A stretch of 22,639 nt of DNA from NCBI GenBank assembly GCA_022560025.1, contig JAFISE010000319.1:1-22639 (forward strand), given 5' to 3'. Positions 16,233 through 22,639 of this stretch are shown here, piece after piece. Every line of letters starts with the position of its first letter. Within the stretch, counting starts at the first letter, position 1. Below the pieces are notes generated by a model. The model was not told the origin of the DNA. It worked only from the letters and a program-made list of their open reading frames with translations, and ran no database searches. This DNA is from Stagonosporopsis chrysanthemi. Its lineage: Eukaryota > Ascomycota > Dothideomycetes > Pleosporales > Didymellaceae. A program made the translations under genes and the position numbers.

Positions 16233-17990
16233 TCAAAACTCCCCCCCTCCACCGCCCATGGCAGCAGCGCCCCAGATGCCCACCAGCCCCCACACACCGA
16301 CCCTCCAGCCGCGCCACAGGCCGTGCACGCCCTGGCCCTTGCGGGTGCGGACGGGCCGCTGGAAGCCCATTTTCTGGGCGGAGGCGGCTTTTGACGGTGA
16401 GGGGCCGACGGTGGTGATGCCTTCCTCACGCATGACGAACCAGATGGTGCCCAGGACGCCGCGGTAGGGGCCGGGGTCGACGATGGTGTGGAAGCGGCGC
16501 AGGCTGGCGTCCTCGATGGGTTTCTTCAGCACGGGGGCGGCGTCGTAGCCGCTAAAGTACGAGGCCGAGGCGGATGCGCGGTGGGGCTCCTGGCGGTACT
16601 CGGCGGCCAGGCGGCTGTTCTCGTTGTCGTGCAGGACGGCGACCTGGCCGCGGCGCAGGACGGTTTCCAGGGGCAGGCGCAGGAAGAGCTCGGCGGTGGA
16701 GGAGAGGAAGGTGGCGAAGGAGTAGGTGGTCGGGGTGATGATGGGGTCGATGGAGAAGGTGGAGCGCAGGACGAGCGGGGTCGACGAGGAGACGAGGGTG
16801 GGGATGCAGGCGTGGAGCAGGGTGGCGGGCAGGATGTTGGAGGAAATGGAGATGGAGGGCAGCAGGGCGAGGCAGGGGTAGATGGAGCGCGGGGCCGAGG
16901 AGATGGGGGTGACGATCAGGCGGGTGCGGATCAGGTCGAGGGGCGCGAGGATGGTGGCGGCGATGGCGGTGGCGGCGACGGCGACGGCCAGGGACATGAG
17001 CGGCGACGGGCTGTCGATGATGTCGAGGCCGCCGATGCCGCTCGCGGCGGCGGCCATGCCGCCCGGGTCGGGGATGTTGAGCAGGGCGGACAGGGCGCTG
17101 CGGAACCACGTCTCGGTGGTCTTGAGCAGGAAGTTGTAGATGAAGGTGCAGTTGGTGCCCTTCCACACGCCCCAGGCCGACTCCTTCTGCCACAGCTGGG
17201 CGATGACGTCGAGCAGGGCGTCCGGGCGCCTGAGGTCGAGCTTGCGGGCGGGCGGCTGGGGCGGGCGCGTGGGCGTGGCGGAGCGCGAGCGGCTGTGGAG
17301 GGTGCGCTGCAGACGCTTGCGGGGCGAGCGCGAGCGGGAGTGGGAGCGGGAGTGGGAGCGCGAGTGCGAGTGCGAGTTGGCGTGGAAGCGCGAGTGCGAG
17401 TGGGAGCGCGAGGCCGACGGCGAGCGGCGGGGGTGCAGGCCGTGGGCGGTGGGCGCGGTCGAGGTGAAGTAGCCCGCGGCGTCGTCGTCGGAGTCGTCGT
17501 CGTCGTCGTCGTCGTCGTCGGGAAACTCTGCGTATTTTCCCCCGGCGAAGCTGCTGGGCCGGCCGCTCTCACTGCGCACGCCGCCGTCGCCGGGGACGCG
17601 CAGGGCCGGGGCGAGCTGGCCGCGGGCCTCGTGCACCTGCAGCAGCGTCTTGGCCACGTCGAAGGGCTGGGCCAGCAGCACGCTGGTGTAGTTCCACAGG
17701 GCCTGGTCCAGCAGGCGCTTGGCGTGGCCGGCGACGGTGGGCGACGAGCCCGGGAAGTAGCTGTCGTAGTCGAGGTCCGACAGCATGTCACGGGCCTGGC
17801 TGCCGAACGACGGCTTGGGCGGGCTGCGCGCGCTGGCGCTGTACGGCGGCGGGCCTCCTCCCCCAGCGGCGGCGCTGCTCGAGGCGGCAGTCTGCGGCGG
17901 CAGCTCGGGCGGCAGGCCTATCGACGGCGGGATGTAGTACGGCCTGAGCGGGTTCGGGGCATCGCGCGAGAGGGGCAGCGCGTCGGCCAT
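16233..17990 (-). CDS. UGO1: Ugo1-like mitochondrial outer-membrane fusion factor
   Basis: Single-exon, 585 residues. Ugo1 is a modified mitochondrial-carrier-family protein of the outer membrane that links the fusion GTPases Fzo1 and Mgm1. Seen here: a conserved-looking N-terminus (APNPLRPYYIPPSIG) and three degenerate carrier signatures, AQPFDVAKTLLQ at about 107-118, APLDLIRTRLI at about 349-359 and RLPLETVLRRGQV at about 438-450. Hydrophobic segments lie between them, including LMSLAVAVAATAIAATIL. An insertion at about 150-240 holds a nine-residue Asp run followed by Ser/Arg/His dipeptides (about 190-237, HSRSHSRSHSRSRSP-like), which a typical carrier lacks. ATG 17990 is chosen for its ACCATGG context; an upstream in-frame extension translates a minisatellite and is rejected. 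The C-terminus is Gly-rich (AAAMGGGGGEF). It is divergent from a mitochondrial ferredoxin, 260 bp apart. Confidence 0.87.
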   Translation of the reverse strand: MADALPLSRDAPNPLRPYYIPPSIGLPPELPPQTAASSSAAAGGGGPPPYSASARSPPKPSFGSQARDMLSDLDYDSYFPGSSPTVAGHAKRLLDQALWNYTSVLLAQPFDVAKTLLQVHEARGQLAPALRVPGDGGVRSESGRPSSFAGGKYAEFPDDDDDDDDDSDDDAAGYFTSTAPTAHGLHPRRSPSASRSHSHSRFHANSHSHSRSHSRSHSRSRSPRKRLQRTLHSRSRSATPTRPPQPPARKLDLRRPDALLDVIAQLWQKESAWGVWKGTNCTFIYNFLLKTTETWFRSALSALLNIPDPGGMAAAASGIGGLDIIDSPSPLMSLAVAVAATAIAATILAPLDLIRTRLIVTPISSAPRSIYPCLALLPSISISSNILPATLLHACIPTLVSSSTPLVLRSTFSIDPIITPTTYSFATFLSSTAELFLRLPLETVLRRGQVAVLHDNENSRLAAEYRQEPHRASASASYFSGYDAAPVLKKPIEDASLRRFHTIVDPGPYRGVLGTIWFVMREEGITTVGPSPSKAASAQKMGFQRPVRTRKGQGVHGLWRGWRVGVWGLVGIWGAAAMGGGGGEF

Positions 17991-18092
17991 GGTGCAGTGC
18001 AGTGCGTCGTGGCCGTAGTGGTGCAGTGCAGTGCAGTGCGTCGTGGCCGTGGTGGTGTAGTGCAGTGCGTCGTGGCCGAGGTGGTGCAGTGG
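17991..18092. repeat. Minisatellite with CAGTGCGTCGTGGCCG core
   Basis: The 16-bp core starts at 18000, 18034 and 18063 (spacing 34 and 29 bp), separated by TAGTGGTG/GTGCAGTGCAGTG-type sequence. It directly abuts the UGO1 start codon, so it would form most of that gene's 5' leader. Confidence 0.88.
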
Positions 18093-18250
18093 TGGTCCGC
18101 GAGTTTTCCAGACGACGTCGGCCGCACGTATCACAGCGCCGCGCATCTGTCGCTGTCATTCTCGCGCAGCGCAACTTTCCTCGCACCCCGGCTTCCCCGC
18201 TGCACCCGTCCCTCCTTGCTCGTCCCTGCAGTCCCTGCAGTCCCTGCATC
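17991..18250. promoter_or_regulatory. Bidirectional promoter, UGO1 / ferredoxin, with minisatellite
   Basis: 260 bp separate the two divergent start codons. The UGO1-proximal half is a minisatellite (17991-18092). The ferredoxin-proximal end has a triple CAGTCCCTG repeat at about 18228-18247 just before its ATG. Both products are mitochondrial, so a shared promoter is plausible. Confidence 0.6.
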
Positions 18251-18433
18251 ATGGCCTTCTCAAGGGTCTTTGGCAGTGCGCTGCGCTGTCGAGAGACGCT
18301 GCCCGCCGCCGCCCCGAGCCTGCGCAGCGCCCCGTGCTACTCGCGCCCGGCCAGCCATTGGGCCTCGCCGTGCACTGCGCAGCGCAGCACGGCATCCATA
18401 TGGCCGTCGCCGCAGCCCGCGCACCTTGCCCGT

Positions 18434-18466
<33 letters not shown>

Positions 18467-18933
18467 CCATGGCGGAGGGCCTTCTCGTCGACGCCCGCGC
18501 CCCGCCACGCCCACCTCGACAAGCCCAAGCCTGGCGAAGAGTGAGCCCCAGCCAGCCCACGCCGCCTGCTCCCTGCTGACAGGCGCACAGACTGCACGTC
18601 ACCTTCATCGACAAGGACGGCCACCCGTACACCTTCGACGTCTGCGAGGGCGACAACCTGCTCGACATTGCCCAGGACAACGACCTCGAGATGGAGGGCG
18701 CATGCGGCGGCTCCTGCGCCTGCTCCACCTGCCATGTCATCGTCGACGACGAGGCCAAGTACGACGCCATGGACGAGCCCGACGACGACGAAAACGACAT
18801 GCTGGACCTGGCCTTTGGCCTGACCGAGACCTCGCGCCTCGGCTGCCAGGTCAAGATGACAAAGGCCCTGGATGGCTTGGTTGTCAAGCTGCCCAGCATG
18901 ACGCGGAACCTGCAGGCGAGCGACTTCAAGTAG
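18251..18933 (+). CDS. YAH1: Mitochondrial [2Fe-2S] ferredoxin (adrenodoxin type)
   Basis: Predicted 210 residues, exons 18251-18540 and 18591-18933. The 50-nt intron (GTGAGC...GCACAG) is phase 2 and joins PKPGE-E-LHVTFIDKDG. The nearer TGACAG acceptor at 18582 would shift frame. Residues 1 to about 85 are Arg/Ala/Ser-rich with an 11-residue Ala run and end RRAFSSTPAP, a mitochondrial presequence. The ferredoxin domain has the adrenodoxin cluster motif C135-x5-C141-x2-C144 (CGGSCACSTC) with the fourth ligand C182 (RLGCQV). Next to these lie an acidic loop (DEPDDDENDMLDLAFGL) and a C-terminal KLPSMTRNL tail. Fungal members supply electrons for Fe-S cluster assembly, haem A and coenzyme Q synthesis in the matrix. 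The protein is longer than usual because of the extended presequence. It is convergent with RRP15 and divergent from UGO1. Confidence 0.93.
18434..18465 (+). repeat. GCA trinucleotide run encoding polyalanine
   Basis: About ten GCA units in a row lie inside the ferredoxin presequence. In the gene frame they give an 11-residue Ala run just before PWRRAFSS. Confidence 0.9.
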
Positions 18934-19308
18934 CGTTGCAGGAGAGTATGTATGGATCCGAGTATGAGGCTATGAGCACGACGCAAAAGCAGTCGTCGAG
19001 ACGGCACACTGACACGATATGGGCGGCGCCTGTCTGATTACGGGCTGTGGAATGTATAATACGGCAACATGTACGCACATGTTTGATTGTTATTTAGAGA
19101 AGATGGTCTTCACCTTGATTCTTACTCGACGAACACGTACACACATCATTCGACTTGATTCTTGTTTAGAGAACATCGTCTTCGACTTGATTGGTATCAA
19201 ATGCCACAACACATTCACCCAAACGCCTTTTGCTTGACAGACCCCTTCTGATTCACCCCTCCCCCTCATGCCTCCACAGACCCCTTCTGATTCACCCCTC
19301 CCATCCCC
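18934..19308. other. Convergent intergenic region with two short duplications
   Basis: Between the ferredoxin and RRP15 stops. It holds a 37-bp direct repeat (19084-19120 and 19156-19192, 31 of 37 identical). A second direct repeat (about 19237-19275 and 19276-19319) runs into the RRP15 3' end. It probably carries both 3' ends. No gene is seen. Confidence 0.65.
19084..19192. repeat. 37-bp direct repeat, two copies 72 bp apart
   Basis: Copies at 19084-19120 and 19156-19192 share TTTAGAGAA, GTCTTC and CTTGATT blocks and differ at six positions. The first copy also contains a small inverted repeat, GAAGA-TGG-TCTTC. Confidence 0.8.
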
Positions 19309-19319
19309 TCATGCCTCCA
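19237..19319. repeat. Direct repeat overlapping the RRP15 stop codon
   Basis: ACAGACCCCTTCTGATTCAC followed by CCCTCC...CTCATGCCTCC occurs twice, starting at 19237 and 19276. The second copy includes the RRP15 stop (TGA, 19311-19309 on the minus strand). A duplicate of the gene's last codons and stop therefore sits just downstream. Confidence 0.85.
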
Positions 19320-20316
19320 CAGACCCCTCCTTCGCCTTCGCCCCCCCCGTAATCATGTCCAGGAACCCCTGCTTGCTCATCTCCTTGACCTTGTCCTCGC
19401 GCTTCGCCATCCCCACCGTGTGCTGCTCCTTGGCCTGCTGCTCCGCCATCTCGCCCTTGACCTGCGCCGCCCGCACCGCGTTGAACAGCTTAATCACGCC
19501 CTTTTGCGCCGTGCGTCGCAGCTCCTTTTCCTTGGCCGTCACCTCAGCCGTGCTGACGCTCGTGTCGTGGAGCCCCAGCACGTCCTTGACGCGCCCCTTT
19601 TCGCGCGCCGCCCGCTTCTCCGCGACAATCTGCCGCCGCGCCTTCTCGTTCAGCTTGCTGTCCGCGAGCTCCCGGTTGGCCGTGTCGGCGTCCTTGGACC
19701 GCGCGAGAATCGGCTCCGACCGCTTCGTCGACGTCAGCTTGGTGTTGAGGATCCGCGAAATCGACGTCGCGAACGCGTCGGGGTCGTTGCGCTTCTTGAC
19801 TTTGCGTGCCGCTGTTGTCGACGTCTCGGAAACGTCCGAGTCCGAGTCTTCAATGTCGAACTCGTCCGCCTCTACCTCAAGCTCGGACCCTTGGTCGCCC
19901 TCGTCCTCTTCCTCTTCCTCTTCCTCTTCCTCTTCCTCTTCCTCTTCATCTTCGTCTTCCTCGTCGTCGACCCCGCCGGCGAGCTCGTCCTCGCTGGGTG
20001 CAGACTCGTGCGCCGGGTCGGCAGGCGCAGCCTTCGCCGGGATGGTCATCTTGTGCTTGGGCTTCAGCGCCGATTTGAGTGGTTTGGGCTTGGGCTCGAC
20101 TGCATTCGCGCCCGACGGTTCAAAGGGCTCCTGCACTTCCTCCTGTCTCGGCGCTTTGTAGTTCTTGGGCGCATCCGTCGCGACATTCTCGTCGCCAGAC
20201 TCCTCGTCCGAACTGTGGTAATATTTCTGGCGCTTGACCTTCTTCTTCTCCTTCTTCGGCATCCCCTTCCGCATCTCCGCCTCGGTCCGCCTGCGCTTGA
20301 GCGATGTGTTCACCAT
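19309..20316 (-). CDS. RRP15: Rrp15-like rRNA processing protein
   Basis: Single-exon, 335 residues from ATG 20316 (CACCATGG context). Rrp15 is a nucleolar pre-60S factor needed for processing of the 27S pre-rRNA. Seen: a basic N-terminus (LKRRRTEAEMRKGMPKKEKKKVKRQ, nuclear/nucleolar targeting), a charged linker and a 14-16-residue Glu-rich run (about 120-140). The conserved C-terminal domain starts about residue 178 (NDPDAFATSISRILNTKL) and includes SKLNEKARRQIVAEKR, a likely coiled-coil, and GVIKLFNAVRAAQ. Length fits the family. An in-frame upstream extension begins with GTG and is rejected. It shares a 202-bp divergent promoter with SRP54; both serve ribosome production or use, so co-expression is plausible. 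Confidence 0.9.
   Translation of the reverse strand: MVNTSLKRRRTEAEMRKGMPKKEKKKVKRQKYYHSSDEESGDENVATDAPKNYKAPRQEEVQEPFEPSGANAVEPKPKPLKSALKPKHKMTIPAKAAPADPAHESAPSEDELAGGVDDEEDEDEEEEEEEEEEEEEEDEGDQGSELEVEADEFDIEDSDSDVSETSTTAARKVKKRNDPDAFATSISRILNTKLTSTKRSEPILARSKDADTANRELADSKLNEKARRQIVAEKRAAREKGRVKDVLGLHDTSVSTAEVTAKEKELRRTAQKGVIKLFNAVRAAQVKGEMAEQQAKEQHTVGMAKREDKVKEMSKQGFLDMITGGAKAKEGSVEA
19905..19946 (-). repeat. CTTCCT hexamer array encoding a Glu run
   Basis: About seven CCTCTT/CTTCCT units in tandem on the plus strand. In the RRP15 frame they encode consecutive Glu residues in the acidic linker, a site prone to length change. Confidence 0.85.
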
Positions 20317-20518
20317 GGTGGCTGTGTGTGGCAACGTGTGAGGGAGCGTCCACTTCACGTCCAGAACTTTTTTCCAGCACGTCGGCGGTCAGGGTTCAAT
20401 TCACCGACGCCAAGGGCCCCACCCCGCATACCACCGATTCCCCACGCAACACCTACCTCGCCGCATCCAACCCACGCGTCAACACATCCCCACCGCACAC
20501 CACCGCACAGCCGCCGCC
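20317..20518. promoter_or_regulatory. Bidirectional promoter, RRP15 / SRP54
   Basis: Only 202 bp separate the two divergent start codons, so both promoters lie here. The SRP54-proximal half is CA/CC-rich (ACACATCCCCACCGCACACC). I see no clear TATA box. Confidence 0.6.
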
Positions 20519-22370
20519 ATGGTGCTTCAAGACCTCGGACGGCGCATCAATGCCGCCGTCTCCGACCTCACGAGGTCGCCCAACCTCGACGAGAAGGCCT
20601 TCGAGGCCATGCTCAAGGAGATCTCCAACGCCCTCGTCGAGGCCGACGTCAACATCAAGCTGGTCGTGTCCCTGCGCAATTCCGTCAAGCGCGCAATCGA
20701 CTTCAAGAACCTCGCCCCCGCCGTCAACAAGAAGCGCCTGATCCAGAAGACCGTCTACGACGAGCTCGTCAAGCTCGTCGACCCCCACGCCGAGCCCTTC
20801 AAGCCGAAGAAGGGCAAGCAGAACGTCATCATGTTTGTCGGTTTGCAGGGTTCCGGAAAGACGACGTCGTGTACCAAGCTGGCCAGGTGGTACCAGGCGA
20901 GAGGCTTCAAGGCCTGCTTGGTGTGCGCCGACACTTTCCGTGCTGGTGCCTTTGACCAGCTGAAGCAAAACGCCACAAAGGCAAAGATTCCCTACTACGG
21001 TAGCCACACCGAGACCGACCCCGTAGTGGTGGCCGCCGAGGGCGTGGACAAGTTCAAGAAAGAGCGCTTCGAGATCATCATTGTCGACACGTCCGGACGA
21101 CACAGCCAGGAGCAGGACCTCTTCGACGAGATGGTGCAGATCCAGAACGCCGTCAGGCCCGACCAGACCATCATGGTGCTCGACGCGACAATCGGCCAGC
21201 AAGCCGAAGCGCAGGCCCGCGCCTTCAAGGAAGCAGCAGACTTTGGAGCCATCATCATCACAAAGACCGACGGTGCCGCGGCAGGCGGTGGAGCCATCTC
21301 CGCCGTCGCCGCAACACACACGCCCATCGTCTTCCTCGGCAACGGAGAACACATGCTCGATCTCGAGCGCTTCAGCCCGCAGCCCTTCGTCTCCAAGCTG
21401 CTCGGCATGGGCGACGTGTCCGGCCTGATCGAGCACGTGCAGTCGCTCAAGCTCGACCAAAAGGACACGATGAAGCACATTGTCGAGGGCAAGTTCACCA
21501 TCAAGGACCTGCGCGACCAGCTCTCCAACATCATGAAAATGGGTCCGCTCAGCAAGATGGCCGGCATGATTCCCGGCCTCAGCAACATGATGGGCGGAAT
21601 GGACGACGACGAGGGCAGCCTGAAGCTCAAGCGCATGATCTACATCTGCGACAGCATGACCGAGAAGGAGCTCGAGAGCGACGGCAAAATGTTCATCGAC
21701 CAGCCCACACGCATGACCCGCATCGCCCGCGGCTCCGGCACAAGCGTCCGCGAGGTCGAGGAGCTGCTCACCCAGCATAAGATGATGTCAGGCATGGCAA
21801 AGCGTATGGGCGGTATGCAGAAGGGTACGTTCAGCCCTCTCAAGAAACTCGAGACAGATCACGGCTAACTCTGGACTAGGCATGCAGAAAGCCCAAGGTG
21901 CCATGGGCGGCCTCAACCAGAAATCCCAAATGGCTGCGATGCAAAGACGCATGCAATCCATGGGCGGCGCCGGCCGTGGAGCCCCCGGCGGCATGCCCGG
22001 TACGTCTCGAATGGCCCCCTCTCTCAATTTTGCGCCCGCTAACGTCTCCAGACATGGGTTCGATGATGAAACTGCTCGGTGGGCAAGGCGGTGGACAAAT
22101 GCCAGGCACGTTGAGAAACGCCCCCCGGACAGACCACAAGCAGCTAACATCCTGTGTAGATATGTCAGCGCTCCAATCGATGATGGGGGGACTGGGGGGA
22201 GCCGGGGCCGGGGGTATGCCAGGTGAGCTTTTTTCTTCTTGTTTCCCCCCATACACGTTTCCCCGCACCGAGCCAACGGCTAACACGCAGCAGACATGGG
22301 CGCGATGATGAGCATGATGAAAGGCATGGGAATGGGCGGCGCGCAGGGCGGACGCGGCGGGCGGCGGTAA
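20519..22370 (+). CDS. SRP54: Signal recognition particle 54 kDa GTPase
   Basis: Predicted 539 residues in five exons: 20519-21824, 21880-21999, 22052-22105, 22160-22222 and 22294-22370. SRP54 binds signal peptides on the ribosome and SRP RNA and docks with the SRP receptor at the ER. N domain: ALVEADV at 39-44. G domain: GLQGSGKTT 108-116, DTFRAGAFDQL about 138-148, DTSGRH 190-195, TKTDG 248-252. The M domain is Met-rich (MKMGPLSKMAGMIPGLSNMMGGM). All four introns (55, 52, 54 and 71 nt) are phase 1. Exons 3, 4 and 5 start with DMGSMM, DMSALQSMM and DMGAMMSMM, so the C-terminal tail looks like repeated mini-exons. Intron 3 (22106-22159) appears to use a GC donor (G-GCACGT...TGTAG). The last acceptor is CAGCAG, which allows one extra Ala. 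The protein ends GGRGGRR. Confidence 0.95.
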
Positions 22371-22639
22371 GGCACTTGATCGTTGTTCGACACGGGAGAG
22401 ACGAGACATGGGGGTTTTGCTTTGCTTTGCGATGCATAGCCGCGGCGTTCGGGGTGGGGCTTGCGTGTGGATTCCGCAGAGAGGGGCCAGAGTTTCTTGC
22501 AGATTGGTTGCAGAGACGGGGGGGGGGGGGGGGGGGGGTGGAGGGGAGGGAGGCGGTGAAGAGGGGGTTGTTGGTGCCGAGTGGAGAGGATCAGATTGTG
22601 AGGTTGAGGAGAGATCCGAATGTGGAGGATCCGTTCCAG
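22371..22639. other. Downstream of SRP54: G tract and possible partial coding end
   Basis: This holds the SRP54 3' region, then a purine-rich stretch with 21 consecutive G at 22518-22538. From about 22540 to the window end one plus-strand frame is open and reads like protein (GLLVPSGEDQIVRLRRDPNV, then EDPFQ). It has no start codon in the window and no family recognised. It may be an exon of a neighbouring gene or chance in GC-rich DNA. Confidence 0.35.

Noticed and set aside
18002..18250. N-terminal extension of the ferredoxin frame
   Set aside because: It begins at GTG and translates the promoter minisatellite. ATG 18251 starts a normal mitochondrial presequence.
16488..19037. 849-codon plus-strand open frame across UGO1 and the ferredoxin locus
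   Set aside because: It is antisense to UGO1 and runs out of frame through the ferredoxin exons. Its Gly/Val/Arg-rich composition is what GC-rich antisense coding DNA gives, and no domain is visible.
20389..20410. tRNA-like T-loop sequence GGTTCAATTC
   Set aside because: No matching box A, acceptor stem or cloverleaf could be found around it, and it lies in the short RRP15/SRP54 promoter.
19268..20955. Long plus-strand frames over RRP15
   Set aside because: Poly-Ser and Leu/Phe runs are the antisense of the RRP15 Glu run, and Rrp15 domain similarity is on the minus strand.
20453..21778. 441-codon minus-strand open frame
   Set aside because: It is antisense to the clear SRP54 N and G domains; Leu/Val/Asp/His bias from reverse-complement codons and no family features.

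Overview
The window looks like nuclear DNA of a filamentous ascomycete (Pezizomycotina; a Dothideomycete is my best guess, not proven). The evidence is GC-rich coding sequence, short introns of about 49-156 nt with GT...AG ends and CTAAC/CTGAC-type branch points, dense genes on both strands, and fungal-specific families (WSC-domain protein, Ugo1, monocarboxylate-porter-type MFS). The window opens with 93 consecutive G residues, probably a contig-end artefact. No transposase, CRISPR, rRNA or tRNA was recognised.

Layout: (1) 544-1461 (+) PQ-loop membrane protein. (2) 1739-5008 (-) secreted WSC-domain protein with a very long repetitive Ser/Thr/Pro-rich tail. (3) 5878-7414 (-) flavin-containing monooxygenase, divergent from (4) 7797-8792 (+), a periplasmic-binding-protein-fold protein (NMT1/THI5 or Ca3427-like) with a mitochondrial-type leader. 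(5) 9606-10467 (+) secreted Gly/Ala-rich protein with Kex2-type sites and two related exons. (6) 11638-13093 (+) MFS transporter, followed in the same direction by (7) 13495-15804 (+), a two-domain enzyme joining a diaminopropionate ammonia-lyase-like PLP domain to an M20 metallohydrolase. (8) 16233-17990 (-) Ugo1-like mitochondrial fusion factor, divergent from (9) 18251-18933 (+), a mitochondrial [2Fe-2S] ferredoxin. (10) 19309-20316 (-) Rrp15 rRNA-processing factor, divergent from (11) 20519-22370 (+), the signal recognition particle GTPase SRP54. A possible partial coding stretch lies at the right edge.

The right third (8-11) is housekeeping: two divergent pairs with short shared promoters, one pair mitochondrial and one serving ribosome assembly and protein targeting. 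The left and middle are accessory: cell-surface or secreted repeat proteins, an FMO, a PBP-fold protein and a transporter-enzyme pair. The most notable item is the PLP lyase-M20 fusion. It joins in one polypeptide two activities that, as I recall, are neighbouring genes in Escherichia coli (ygeX and ygeY), and it sits directly downstream of a transporter. This suggests import and two-step breakdown of an N-acylated 2,3-diaminopropionate-like compound. Introns were placed by eye from splice signals and reading-frame continuity.
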